A stretch of 64,000 nt of DNA from Desulfobacula sp964636495 (GTDB lineage Bacteria; Desulfobacterota; Desulfobacteria; Desulfobacterales; Desulfobacteraceae), in the NCBI GenBank assembly GCA_964636495.1, contig CAZWSL010000015.1, forward strand, positions 1 through 64,000, given 5' to 3'. How positions within the stretch are numbered: the stretch's first letter is position 1; every line of letters starts with the position of its first letter. Of this stretch, positions 53,601-62,205 are shown piece after piece. A model generated the notes under the pieces. That model did not search any database. It was given only the letters and a program-made list of their open reading frames with translations, and was not told the origin of the DNA. A program made the translations under genes and the position numbers.

Positions 53601-53698
53601 TGGTTTGCTTCAGCGTCATGGGGTGAAAGTTTTCCAAAAGTGCTTGAAACAGCTGTTATACCGCCAATTTTAAGAAATTCCCTTCTCGACACTCCCAT
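50612..53698 (-). CDS. fdhA: Selenocysteine formate dehydrogenase catalytic subunit
   Basis: A 1028-residue molybdo/tungsto-bis-pterin enzyme. It has a Tat signal (VSRREFLKIGG), a 4Fe-4S site (CPYCAVGCG...LCSKGG, residues 48-85) and the family sequence RI-U-HSATVAALAESFGRGAMTNHW, where UGA at 53138-53140 (codon 187) encodes selenocysteine that ligates the metal. Without recoding the frame would break into 186 and 841 residues. The rest shows the FdnG-type features (GRAGGGVNALRGESNVQGSTD and a C-terminal MGKKVHQVGLPWCFGW). Periplasmic side, oxidising formate (or reducing CO2). It is the first gene of the operon with the FeS and NrfD subunits. Confidence 0.95.
53119..53133 (-). promoter_or_regulatory. 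SECIS-like hairpin in fdhA
   Basis: On the minus strand CCGCAA-CTG-TTGCGG forms a perfect six-bp stem about 4-18 bases downstream of the UGA. It is closer to the UGA than in many SECIS elements, and a larger fold may include sequence further downstream. Confidence 0.5.
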
Positions 53699-53866
53699 TA
53701 ATACCTCCCCTTGATATTGAATGATTTCCAGACTTTCTCACTGATTATTTAAAATGGGAATGATATCTTTGTCAAGTAGGAAAAAATCAGATAAATCTTG
53801 CAAAGTCGAAATAAAATGTGCATCATTAAGCTGTTTTTTTAATTTATACCGGAACAGGAGTTATTC

Positions 53867-54142
53867 GTGAGTAAAGATATGATAATCCTCTATGCTTTGA
53901 GTACTTGCAGCCATTGTAAATCAACCAGAAAGCTTCTCTCTGAATGCAATACTGAATATACTTACATTGAAGTAGATGATCTTGAAGGCGATAAACGAAA
54001 AAAGGCAATCGCCGACATTAAGGAAATCAACCCGCGCTGCTCTTTTCCCACACTAAAAATAAATAATGAGGTCATTATCGGATATAAAGAGAATAAAATA
54101 AAGGAGGCTCTTGAAATAAAAGATGACAGGAATGAGAATTGA
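53867..54142 (+). CDS. Glutaredoxin family protein
   Basis: A 91-residue thioredoxin-fold protein with active site STCSHCKST near residue 14 and the cis-proline loop CSFPTLKIN near 64. It starts with GTG; AGGAG sits six bases upstream. It overlaps the FTR catalytic subunit gene by 20 bases, so the two are coupled and probably form a thiol-transfer pair in which the FTR subunit reduces this protein. NrdH-type function is an alternative. Confidence 0.85.
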   Translation: MSKDMIILYALSTCSHCKSTRKLLSECNTEYTYIEVDDLEGDKRKKAIADIKEINPRCSFPTLKINNEVIIGYKENKIKEALEIKDDRNEN

Positions 54143-54461
54143 ACAACTATATAAATCATTAAAAAAATCCCAGGAAGCCAAAGGTATCTATTTCAACAAA
54201 GACAGAGATCTTGTGTTTGAACTGCTTGAATCCCTTATTTTGAACAGCAAAAGATACGGATATATGGCCTGCCCCTGCAGACTTGCCTGTGGAGACAGAG
54301 AGAAAGATAAAGATATTATATGCCCTTGCCAGTACAGAGAAGCTGATCTTGATGAATTCGGCGCCTGTTTCTGCGGCCTCTATACCTCCCGGGCCCTGCA
54401 TAATAATGAAATCAAATCTCAATATATTCCTGAAAGAAGGCCACCTGAAAAAATATTTTAA
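54123..54461 (+). CDS. Ferredoxin-thioredoxin reductase catalytic subunit
   Basis: A 112-residue FTR beta-chain homologue with the full cysteine set: CPCRLACG near residues 50-56, CPCQYREADLDEFG and CFCGLY near 78-82, which bind a 4Fe-4S cluster next to an active disulfide. It uses ferredoxin electrons to reduce thioredoxin or glutaredoxin partners. The variable (alpha) subunit of plant FTR is absent, as in other anaerobes. Coupled to the upstream glutaredoxin by overlap. Confidence 0.87.
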   Translation: MTGMRIEQLYKSLKKSQEAKGIYFNKDRDLVFELLESLILNSKRYGYMACPCRLACGDREKDKDIICPCQYREADLDEFGACFCGLYTSRALHNNEIKSQYIPERRPPEKIF

Positions 54462-54505
54462 CTTATATAAAAAAACCATTCTCAGTGAATAAAAAAGGAT
54501 CATAA

Positions 54506-55726
54506 ATGGAAAATATTATCAAATCAAATCAAAACGGCTCATTAATTGTTCCCGACACCCCTGTCATCCCCTACATACCGGGAGATGGTACCGGACCTGA
54601 TATCTGGAATGCTACTCAGACGGTTCTTGAGCAGGCTGTCAGAAAAGCGTACAACAGTGAAAAAAAAATTATATTTAAAGAGGTGGCAGCTGGAGAGGAT
54701 TCATATAAAAAAACAGGGAAATGGCTGCCGGAAGAGACACTTGAGCAGATACAGAAATATAAAGTCGCCATTAAAGGCCCTCTGACAACGCCTGTAGGGC
54801 ATGGAATGAGAAGCCTCAATGTCGCCATCCGCCAGGAACTTGATCTTTTTGCCTGTATCCGCCCGGCAAAGTATATACATGGCGTTCCATCGCCATGCAG
54901 AGAGCCTGAAAAGATTGACATGGTAATTTTCAGAGAAAACACTGAAGATATCTATCTTGGAATTGAGTGGGAAGCTGGTACAGAGGAGGCGGAAGATGCA
55001 CTGAACTTCATTAATAAGAAAACATCAAAAAACCTTGATAAAAAAACGACAGGAATCGGAATCAAGCCCATAAGTGAACAATACACCAAACGGCTTATCT
55101 CAAAGGCAATCCAATATGCCATTGATAACAATCGAAAAAACGTCACTATCATGCACAAGGGAAATATCATGAAGTTTACCGAAGGTGCATTCTTAAAGTG
55201 GGGATATGAAGTCGGTGAAACTGAATTTCAAAAATATATTATCACAGAACAGGTGCTCTGGGACGAATTTGGCGGAAAAATACCTGAAGGAAAAATCGTT
55301 CTCAAAGACAGGATTGCAGATAACATGTTTCAACAGGTGCTTCTGCGTCCTGGTGAATATGATGTAATAGCAGCTCCTAACCTGAATGGAGATTACATAT
55401 CTGATCTCCTTGCGGCCATGGTAGGAGGACTTGGACTTGCACCCGGTGCCAATATCGGAACAGAGTGTGCTGTATTTGAAGCCACCCATGGTACTGCCCC
55501 TAAATATGCAGGCCAGGACAAGGTAAATCCTGGATCACTTATTTTATCAGGTACCATGATGCTGGATCATTTAGGGTGGAACAGGGCATCTGACACCATC
55601 CACCGTGCACTTCAGAAAACCATTTTAAATAAACACGTCACATATGATCTTGCGCGGCAGATCAAAGGGTCAACAAAACTGAAATGTTCTGAATTTGCAG
55701 AAGCAATCTGCTCGTTTATGGATTAA
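54506..55726 (+). CDS. icd: NADP-dependent isocitrate dehydrogenase
   Basis: A 406-residue enzyme of the prokaryotic homodimeric type. Marks are SLNVAIRQELDLFACIRP with the substrate-binding region, the regulatory-loop Ser region, FRENTEDIYLGIEW, and GTAPKYAGQDKVNPGSLILSG near the C-terminus. It produces 2-oxoglutarate and NADPH in the TCA cycle, consistent with acetate oxidation by the cycle in Desulfobacter-like bacteria. GGAT-poor spacing gives only a modest ribosome site (AAAGGA). Confidence 0.94.
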   Translation: MENIIKSNQNGSLIVPDTPVIPYIPGDGTGPDIWNATQTVLEQAVRKAYNSEKKIIFKEVAAGEDSYKKTGKWLPEETLEQIQKYKVAIKGPLTTPVGHGMRSLNVAIRQELDLFACIRPAKYIHGVPSPCREPEKIDMVIFRENTEDIYLGIEWEAGTEEAEDALNFINKKTSKNLDKKTTGIGIKPISEQYTKRLISKAIQYAIDNNRKNVTIMHKGNIMKFTEGAFLKWGYEVGETEFQKYIITEQVLWDEFGGKIPEGKIVLKDRIADNMFQQVLLRPGEYDVIAAPNLNGDYISDLLAAMVGGLGLAPGANIGTECAVFEATHGTAPKYAGQDKVNPGSLILSGTMMLDHLGWNRASDTIHRALQKTILNKHVTYDLARQIKGSTKLKCSEFAEAICSFMD

Positions 55727-55779
55727 GCGTCCCGGTAACACATTTCAAGTTCAGTTTAAAAGCAGTATCAGCTCTGGAT

Positions 55780-56034
55780 TCAGAAAATTTTATCCTCCAG
55801 GGCTGATATTTTTTTCTCTGCAGAAAGCGTTTTAATCCTGTATTCAAGTTTAAACGCATCTCTTTTGGTAAGGTTTTTTCTGACGGCTGCCAGTGTGACA
55901 GGACGTCTGGATCTTGTATATTTTGAAGCAACACCTTGATTATGTTTTAAAATACGGATTTCAAGATTATTGGTAACACCACAGTACAGCGAATTATCAG
56001 AACATCTCAACAAATAGACAACCCAGTTTTCCAT
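55780..56034 (-). CDS. GIY-YIG family nuclease
   Basis: An 84-residue protein with the minimal GIY-YIG domain: VVYLLRCSDNSLYCGVTNNLEIRILKH, followed by the conserved Arg and Glu and a basic C-terminus. Family members nick DNA; the role of stand-alone small ones is not known, DNA repair being likely. It lies between icd and xth, 12 bases after the exonuclease stop codon in the same direction. Confidence 0.85.
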   Translation of the reverse strand: MENWVVYLLRCSDNSLYCGVTNNLEIRILKHNQGVASKYTRSRRPVTLAAVRKNLTKRDAFKLEYRIKTLSAEKKISALEDKIF

Positions 56035-56046
56035 AATCAGAATAAT

Positions 56047-56838
56047 TCAGATCTCAATTTCAATGCCGACTGGACAGTGGTCTGAGCCAAAAATATCATT
56101 ATCAATAAATGCTTTTTTTACTACCCCTCCATCAATGAGATCCTGTGTGACAAAAAAGTAATCAATCCGCCATCCTGCATTATTTTTTCTTGCACCAAAC
56201 CTGTAGGACCACCATGAATATTTCACCTCATCCGGATAGAAGCAGCGGAAAGTATCCACATATCCCATGGCAGCCATCTGATCCAGAACATCCCTTTCAA
56301 CTCTTAAAAATCCGGATCGTTTGGAATTGGGACCGGGATTCTTCAGATCAATTTCATTGTGAGCAGTATTAAAATCACCGGCAATAATAAGGCTTTTACC
56401 CTTTTTCCTCAATGTTTCAGCATAATCTAGAAACCATTCATAAAATTGAAGTTTATAATCGAGTCTTTCATCACTCATCTGGCCATTGGGGAAATAGATA
56501 TTGAAAAGTATGAAATCTTTATAATCCAGCTGGATAATCCTGCCTTCATTATCAAACTCAGGTCTGGAAAAAGAGGTTGTTATTTTCAACGGCTTCAATC
56601 TGGAATAGGCTGCAACACCACTGTAACCTTTTTTCATGGTTGAATATGACCAGAATGATTTATAGGAATGAAGGTTGATCATCTCTTCTGTTCGCTGATC
56701 TTCCTGAAGCTTAATCTCCTGGAGCAGCAGAATATCCGGATCAAGACCTCTGACTATAGCGGGTAAATCTTTTTTCATCACTGCTCTCAGTCCATTTATA
56801 TTCCAGGATACTATTTTCAATCTCTTTTTTAGTCCCAT
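56047..56838 (-). CDS. xth: Exodeoxyribonuclease III (AP endonuclease)
   Basis: A 263-residue EEP-family nuclease. Active-site motifs are NINGLRAV, LLLQEIKLQE with the metal Glu near 44, GDFNTAHNEIDL near 150 and GSDHCPVGIEI at the C-terminus with the catalytic Asp-His pair. It repairs abasic sites and processes 3' ends. The adjacent GIY-YIG gene may act in the same repair. Confidence 0.93.
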   Translation of the reverse strand: MGLKKRLKIVSWNINGLRAVMKKDLPAIVRGLDPDILLLQEIKLQEDQRTEEMINLHSYKSFWSYSTMKKGYSGVAAYSRLKPLKITTSFSRPEFDNEGRIIQLDYKDFILFNIYFPNGQMSDERLDYKLQFYEWFLDYAETLRKKGKSLIIAGDFNTAHNEIDLKNPGPNSKRSGFLRVERDVLDQMAAMGYVDTFRCFYPDEVKYSWWSYRFGARKNNAGWRIDYFFVTQDLIDGGVVKKAFIDNDIFGSDHCPVGIEIEI

Positions 56839-56956
56839 ATCTTCCTCTTTATATCACCCATCACATGAAGCATTGATTTTCTTTAATGATTTTCCATAAG
56901 GCAAAGATATTTTTAATAAATTGTCCGGACAGCAGAGTCTGTCAACCCGTTTCTGA

Positions 56957-57637
56957 TTACAGCTTTTTAAGGATGATTCTGGCATCTGCTATGATACACT
57001 TATCCGCTGTACAGATAACAGGATTTAAATCCACAGATTCCATATCATCTTGAAAATCCATGATCAATAATGAAAAATCAACAATCATACGGGTTAATAC
57101 ATCCATATTCACACCCGGTTTTCCCCTGTATCCATGAAGAATGGCTTTCGCCTTTATTGAATCTATCATTGAGCAGACATCTTTTTCAGTTACAGGAGCC
57201 ATTCTTATGGCTGTGTCATTATAGATTTCCACTGAAGTGCCTCCAATGCCGAACACGACCACAGGTCCGAACTGGTAGTCATTTTTCGCTCCGATGATCA
57301 GTTCAATACCATTGATCATCTGCTCAACAAGAACGTTTTCACACCCTTCAAGTTCCAGAAGTCTATCCATCTCCTTTTTAAGGTGATGACTGGAAAAAAT
57401 GCCGGTTACAACAGCACCCAGCTCTGTTTTATGTAATATTTTCCTTGAAACAGCCTTTACTGCAACCCCTGTTTTGACGTCTTTCATGAAGTGATCCGCT
57501 TTTTCAAAAGACCGGGTTACAACACCTGGCGGCGTATCAAAACCGTTTAACTGCATGATTGCTTTGGCATCCGGCTCCAGGATCCATCCAAAAGATCTGC
57601 TCTTTTCAATTATATGGCTGCTCTCCTTTGCTAACAC
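56957..57637 (-). CDS. ADP-forming acyl-CoA synthetase, beta (ATP-grasp) subunit
   Basis: A 226-residue ATP-grasp protein of the ACD/acetyl-CoA synthetase (ADP-forming) family, with the typical EPDAKAIMQLNGFDTPPG start and LVEQMINGIELIIGAKND. It pairs with the alpha subunit gene upstream, whose end overlaps its start by seven bases. The enzyme converts acyl-CoA, ADP and phosphate to acid, CoA and ATP. Separate alpha and beta genes resemble the archaeal arrangement; many bacteria have one fused protein. Confidence 0.85.
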   Translation of the reverse strand: MLAKESSHIIEKSRSFGWILEPDAKAIMQLNGFDTPPGVVTRSFEKADHFMKDVKTGVAVKAVSRKILHKTELGAVVTGIFSSHHLKKEMDRLLELEGCENVLVEQMINGIELIIGAKNDYQFGPVVVFGIGGTSVEIYNDTAIRMAPVTEKDVCSMIDSIKAKAILHGYRGKPGVNMDVLTRMIVDFSLLIMDFQDDMESVDLNPVICTADKCIIADARIILKKL

Positions 57638-58998
57638 GGCATATACCTCTTCAATGCTTTTGCCATAAGCACTGCACCCTCAACAGAGGATGCAACCGGA
57701 ATCCTGTTTAATTCAAAACCCTCTATTATTATTTTATATTTATCTTCATTGGGAACATAGGCAATAAACGGTTTTCCCTCGTTTCTTGCCACAATGCTCA
57801 GTTTTGCGCCGATATCGGCTGATATCCCCGGCGAGTATGGAATCAGGAGAGCAAGGATGCACTCTATATTCTCATCCCTTGAAAGATGTCGTACAGTTGT
57901 AACGATATCACTGTCTGAAGCACTTCCTGTAAGGTCCATTGGATTATCAAGGGAGACGATATTTTTAATTTCCTTTGATAGTTTTTCCTGAATCGTCACC
58001 TTGGTTGTATTCTCTATCTCCGGGATTGAAAGGCCATGCTGGCGACACGCATCAACGGCGACAACACCATGCCCGCCGCTTAAAGAGACGATCCCTGTCT
58101 TTCCACCCATGGCCTTTGAATAACAGCTTAAAGATTCACAAAATGATGTCATCTCATATTCATTTTCAGCTTCAGCCACACTGTACTGGTTCATGATCTG
58201 GGAGAATACTCTGTAATCTCCGGCAATGGAGGCTGTATGACTGGAAGCCGCTTTCACACCTTTTCTGCTTTTACCTGCTTTTAAAACAATTACAGGTTTG
58301 GAACACTGTCCGGCTTTTTGAATGAATTCTCTTCCTTCACCTTTGCCGAAGCCCTCAATATAAAAAGCAACGGCCTTTGTCTCGGGATCACTTTCAAACC
58401 ACTCAAGCATATCCGTTTCTCTGATACACGCCTTGTTCCCGATACTCACGCCAAGGGAGACACCAATACCCTGTCCGGCAAACTTAACCATCTGGTCAAC
58501 AAGAACGCCTCCGCTCTGGGAGACAAAACCGATATTACCCTTATCAGGCCTGATGATTCTCTCCCCGGGAAGAAAAAAAGTATCCACAAGTTCAGGGGCA
58601 TAAATGCCAAGGCAGTTTGGTCCGACAAACGGGAAAGAAGCCTCTTCTGCCAGATTAACAAGCTGCTGCTGCAGATCTGAATTCCCAGCTTCTGCAAATC
58701 CTCCTGAAATTATAACTGCACCACCTACTCCTTTTTTTATGCACTGTTTCACAATTTCAGGGGTAAACCTGGCTCGTACCGCTATTACCGCAAGATCAAT
58801 CTCATCATCAATATCTTCAATACTCCTGTAGAGCTTTTCCCTGTTAATAATGCCGCCTTTCGGGTTTACAGGATATGTTTTTACAGGATACCGCAGATGA
58901 TTCTTATTATAGATTACATTGGCAGGATGGCTGTCCTGGGATGTTGAAACACCTATCACAGCCATGGATGTCGGATTAAAAAGAGCTTTCAGGTTCAT
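57631..58998 (-). CDS. ADP-forming acyl-CoA synthetase, alpha subunit
   Basis: A 455-residue protein with the CoA-binding domain (NPTSMAVIGVSTSQDSHPANVIYN) and the succinyl-CoA ligase-like domain. A probable phosphorylated histidine lies in LSGGHGVVAVDACR. Its start overlaps the stop of the mlaC-like gene by four bases and its end overlaps the beta subunit, so the pair is coupled to the lipid-transport operon. Substrate could be acetyl-CoA or another acyl-CoA; I cannot tell which. Confidence 0.85.
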   Translation of the reverse strand: MNLKALFNPTSMAVIGVSTSQDSHPANVIYNKNHLRYPVKTYPVNPKGGIINREKLYRSIEDIDDEIDLAVIAVRARFTPEIVKQCIKKGVGGAVIISGGFAEAGNSDLQQQLVNLAEEASFPFVGPNCLGIYAPELVDTFFLPGERIIRPDKGNIGFVSQSGGVLVDQMVKFAGQGIGVSLGVSIGNKACIRETDMLEWFESDPETKAVAFYIEGFGKGEGREFIQKAGQCSKPVIVLKAGKSRKGVKAASSHTASIAGDYRVFSQIMNQYSVAEAENEYEMTSFCESLSCYSKAMGGKTGIVSLSGGHGVVAVDACRQHGLSIPEIENTTKVTIQEKLSKEIKNIVSLDNPMDLTGSASDSDIVTTVRHLSRDENIECILALLIPYSPGISADIGAKLSIVARNEGKPFIAYVPNEDKYKIIIEGFELNRIPVASSVEGAVLMAKALKRYMPC

Positions 58999-59594
58999 TT
59001 ATCCAGTTTTTTCTTTAGATCTTCTATTAATTTTTCATAGGAGTTTTTCTGCAGTATCTGGTCAAACTCTAACCGGTAATTCCCCACAAGGCTTACTCTT
59101 TCAATCACAAGGTCATAGACCATCCACCGGCCGCTCTTTGTTTTATACATTCTGTAGTTAATAGGTATCTCAATACTTTCGGTAATCACTTTTGTATCAA
59201 CCTGAGCTTTTTTATTTCTTACAAACTCTTTCACAAAAACCACTTTTTCATCTGTATAACTTTCAAGTTTTGATATATAGGTCTCCTCAAGCAGCTGCCC
59301 GAACATCCTGATAAAATCTTTTTTTTCCTGTTTGCTTCTTTTTTTCCAGTGCCGGCCAAGACTTAATTGTGACATCTTGGCAAAACTGAATTTCTGGCGA
59401 ATAGTTTCACTTAACGTCTCTCTTCTCTGCTCTTTTTTTTCATCTCCCTGAAAATCCGGATTCCTTAAAATCTCTAAAACATTATCGATTGTTACTTTCA
59501 GCTGACCTTGAACCGATGTGGCAAAAGCACTGTCAGTGTTAGAAAATAAAGAGACCAGAAAATATACAAGAATAACAGTTTTAAAGTATTTCAT
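58995..59594 (-). CDS. mlaC: MlaC-type periplasmic lipid-binding protein
   Basis: A 199-residue exported protein with a signal ending near A-F-A. The fold pattern (VLEILRNPDFQGDEKKEQRRETLSE, RHWKKRSKQEKKDFIRMF and the late W-M-V-Y-D-L-V-I-E-R-V-S-L-V) is typical of MlaC/Ttg2D. It carries phospholipids between the inner-membrane MlaFEDB-type complex and the outer membrane. It lies downstream of the mlaD, mlaE, mlaF and STAS genes on the same strand, all in the order F-E-D-(STAS)-C. Confidence 0.82.
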   Translation of the reverse strand: MKYFKTVILVYFLVSLFSNTDSAFATSVQGQLKVTIDNVLEILRNPDFQGDEKKEQRRETLSETIRQKFSFAKMSQLSLGRHWKKRSKQEKKDFIRMFGQLLEETYISKLESYTDEKVVFVKEFVRNKKAQVDTKVITESIEIPINYRMYKTKSGRWMVYDLVIERVSLVGNYRLEFDQILQKNSYEKLIEDLKKKLDK

Positions 59595-59623
59595 TCATAC
59601 CTCCTCCAGATAGACAGATAATC

Positions 59624-59971
59624 TCAACTGCTGAATAGTTTTTCATATGCTCCATCTACGTCTGATTGTATAGTAAAGACTTTATCCAGTTTGGTCAGAG
59701 CAAGTGCATTTCTCACATTTGCACCCAGCCCTGTCAGGATAAATTCACTCTCATTTTTTTTACTCCACTGAAGACCTTCAACAAGGGTTGCAATACCGGA
59801 ACTGTCCATAAAGGAGACTTCAGAAAGATCCACTATAATTCCATTTGCATTTTTTTTAAAAAAAGGAAGCAGTTTTTTCCTGAGATTCGGAGAGGTTAAC
59901 ATGTCAATTTCACCTTTGACATTTATGATACCAATATTGTCTTTCTCTTTACTTTTAATTTCAAAACTCAT
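59624..59971 (-). CDS. STAS-domain protein (MlaB-like or anti-sigma antagonist)
   Basis: A 115-residue STAS protein. The phosphorylation-site pattern is IIVDLSEVSFMDSSGIATLV with the Ser next to Asp, as in SpoIIAA-type anti-sigma factor antagonists and MlaB. From its operon position between mlaD and mlaC, an MlaB role (binding the ABC ATPase) is likely. The divergent SpoIIE/HATPase gene at 62206 leaves open that it is also regulated by phosphorylation. Confidence 0.8.
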   Translation of the reverse strand: MSFEIKSKEKDNIGIINVKGEIDMLTSPNLRKKLLPFFKKNANGIIVDLSEVSFMDSSGIATLVEGLQWSKKNESEFILTGLGANVRNALALTKLDKVFTIQSDVDGAYEKLFSS

Positions 59972-60059
59972 AATTCACCGATATGAAAACGCATTAAACT
60001 TTTTCAATACTTTCATTCTGTTTAAATGGTAAAAATCAATTACAACCTTCATTTAACGG

Positions 60060-60497
60060 TTACTGCTTAAAAATATATTTGCTTACAAGCTCCTCCAGAC
60101 TGATTGCAGATTCTGTATCCATCAGAAAATCCTGGTCTCCGATCATATCTTCTGATCCGCCCGGGGACAGCTTGACAAATTTATCACCGATAACCCCTTT
60201 CGTTCTTATGGAAGCAATGGTGTCATCTGTAATCTCGGTTCCTCTGTCAATTTCCATCTGAACAACTGCTTCATACTCTTCAAGGGTTATTTTTTTAACT
60301 TTACCCACAGGTACACCGGCAATCTCAACCGTAGCTGACACCTTAAGCCCCTCTACAGACCCAAATTTTGCATTGATAATAAAGGAATCAGATCCCAAAA
60401 GAGTAACATTGCCTAAATTGACAGAGAGATATACCAGGCAGGCAATACCTGCTATCATGAAAACACCGACTGTTGTTTCTGTTTTTTTCCCATACAT
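60060..60497 (-). CDS. mlaD: MlaD/MCE-domain protein
   Basis: A 145-residue protein with an N-terminal membrane helix (residues 10-28) and one MCE domain (FGSVEGLKVSATVEIAGVPVGKVKKI, then SIRTKGVIGDKFVKLSPGG). MlaD hexamers form the periplasmic lipid channel of the ABC transporter. It lies 16 bases after mlaE in the same direction. Confidence 0.9.
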   Translation of the reverse strand: MYGKKTETTVGVFMIAGIACLVYLSVNLGNVTLLGSDSFIINAKFGSVEGLKVSATVEIAGVPVGKVKKITLEEYEAVVQMEIDRGTEITDDTIASIRTKGVIGDKFVKLSPGGSEDMIGDQDFLMDTESAISLEELVSKYIFKQ

Positions 60498-60513
60498 GAT
60501 AATAATTTAAATC

Positions 60514-61281
60514 CTATAGTAATAAAGAAGTCAAGATATAATCTACAATAAGAATTGAAAGCGAGGTCAGAACGACTGCATTGGTTGTTGCCCTGGCAAC
60601 CCCTTCTGTGGTGGGTTCTGCTGTATACCCCATAAAGGATGATATCCATGTAATTAAAATGCCAAAACTGAATGATTTTAATACACCACCATAAATATCT
60701 GTAAACGTTACAGAGGTAACCATTTTCCCTAAATACGCCCCTTCACCTACTCCCAGAAGTTTGACACCGACAAGATAACCTCCTGCAATACCCACAAGAT
60801 CAAAAAAAGCAGTTAAAAGAGGCAGGGATATAATCCCGGCTACGATTTTTGGGCTTATCACATATTTAAGCGGATCAACTGCCATCATTTCAAGGGCCGG
60901 GAACTGATCTGTAATCTTCATTATGCCAATCTGTGCTGTTATTGCTGAACCTGCCCTTCCTGTCACCATTAATGCACACAGCACCGGTCCGAGCTCTCGA
61001 ATTATTGAAAGGGCAACCATCACGCCAAGGGCTGCCTCAGCACCAAACTGGCTCAAGGAGTAATAACCCTGGATCCCCAGAACCATACCGGTAAAAAGCG
61101 CGGTGACAAAAACAATTAAAAAAGATTTGGCCCCGATGAATTCAATCTCCTTGATCAGCAGAGATAACCTGAAAGGGGGTAAAAAAGCTTGGGTAAAAGA
61201 GACTATCAAAAAAATGGTTCCGCGACCCAGGATCTGAATGCGGTTTAGAACTGAACGTCCCAATAGTGCTGCAATATGCAA
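60514..61281 (-). CDS. mlaE: MlaE-type ABC permease
   Basis: A 255-residue membrane protein of the MlaE/YrbE family with about five or six helices (FTGMVLGIQGYYSLSQFGAEAALG, then ELGPVLCALMVTGRAGSAITAQIG with the conserved core and GVARATTNAVVLTSLSILIVDYIL). It follows mlaF by 16 bases. Confidence 0.92.
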   Translation of the reverse strand: MHIAALLGRSVLNRIQILGRGTIFLIVSFTQAFLPPFRLSLLIKEIEFIGAKSFLIVFVTALFTGMVLGIQGYYSLSQFGAEAALGVMVALSIIRELGPVLCALMVTGRAGSAITAQIGIMKITDQFPALEMMAVDPLKYVISPKIVAGIISLPLLTAFFDLVGIAGGYLVGVKLLGVGEGAYLGKMVTSVTFTDIYGGVLKSFSFGILITWISSFMGYTAEPTTEGVARATTNAVVLTSLSILIVDYILTSLLL

Positions 61282-61297
61282 AATTTATAACTCTCCT

Positions 61298-62083
61298 CTA
61301 CTGAAGCAAAATCTCATCAAGATATTTTCTATCCGTTCGTGTAAAAGGTATGGGTCCTTCCGGATCTCCCTGGATAAACTGCCTGACCCTTGGATCATCA
61401 CTGTTTTTTATCTCATCCACTGTCCCCCGGGCAATTATATCTCCATAAAAAAGAATAATAATATTATCTGCAATTTTAAAACACGATTCAATATCATGGG
61501 AGACTACAACAGATGTGATATTCAATGCCCTGTTCAAATCTTTAATCAGTTTACCGATCACTCCGGTTGAAATCGGATCAAGTCCTGAAGTGGGTTCATC
61601 ATAAAATATAACTTTCGGATCCATGACAATGGCTCTTGCAAGACCGACCCTTTTAATCATCCCCCCTGACAACTGGGAAGGCATTAAATGTTCAGTACCT
61701 CTCAGACCCACCATTTCAAGTTTCATGGTGACAATCGTCCTGATAACACTCTCTGCAATCTTTGTATGCTCCCGAAGAGGGAAAGCAATATTCTCAAAAA
61801 TATTGAGATAATTAAAAAGTGCAGCACCCTGGAACAGCATACCCATCTTTTTTCTAAGATCATACAGCTGCTTTCCCCGGAGGATTGAAATATCAGTGCC
61901 ATCAAAGTGGACATTTCCTGAATCAGGTTTTTCAAGACCGGTAAGCAGTCTTAACAGAGTACTCTTACCTGATCCGCTTCCTCCAAGTATAACAGTGATT
62001 TTCCCCTTTTCAAAATGGTAATTCAAATTGTTTGAAGCTGTTATACCGCCATATTTTTTTACAAGGTTTTTTACTTTAATCAT
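61298..62083 (-). CDS. mlaF: MlaF-type ABC ATPase
   Basis: A 261-residue ABC ATPase with Walker A GGSGSGKSTLLRLL near residue 34, signature LSGGMIKRV and Walker B VIFYDEPTSGLDP. It powers lipid transport together with MlaE and MlaD. First gene of the mla operon; the divergent SpoIIE-type gene starts 122 bases away, leaving a shared promoter region in which I see no clear consensus boxes. Confidence 0.93.
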   Translation of the reverse strand: MIKVKNLVKKYGGITASNNLNYHFEKGKITVILGGSGSGKSTLLRLLTGLEKPDSGNVHFDGTDISILRGKQLYDLRKKMGMLFQGAALFNYLNIFENIAFPLREHTKIAESVIRTIVTMKLEMVGLRGTEHLMPSQLSGGMIKRVGLARAIVMDPKVIFYDEPTSGLDPISTGVIGKLIKDLNRALNITSVVVSHDIESCFKIADNIIILFYGDIIARGTVDEIKNSDDPRVRQFIQGDPEGPIPFTRTDRKYLDEILLQ

Positions 62084-62205
62084 AATGCTGAAAGCTGTTT
62101 TTATTTATCCACCTCAGGTGCCTATAAATAGCTTACCATATGTAGCGTGTCAACGATAATAACTAAGATTGACAAACCTGGTAATGCTATATATAAAAAA
62201 TTGAT

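Noticed and set aside
50612..53698. Formate dehydrogenase as two separate genes
   Set aside because: The break is a UGA at the known selenocysteine position of the family, and both parts are in one frame.
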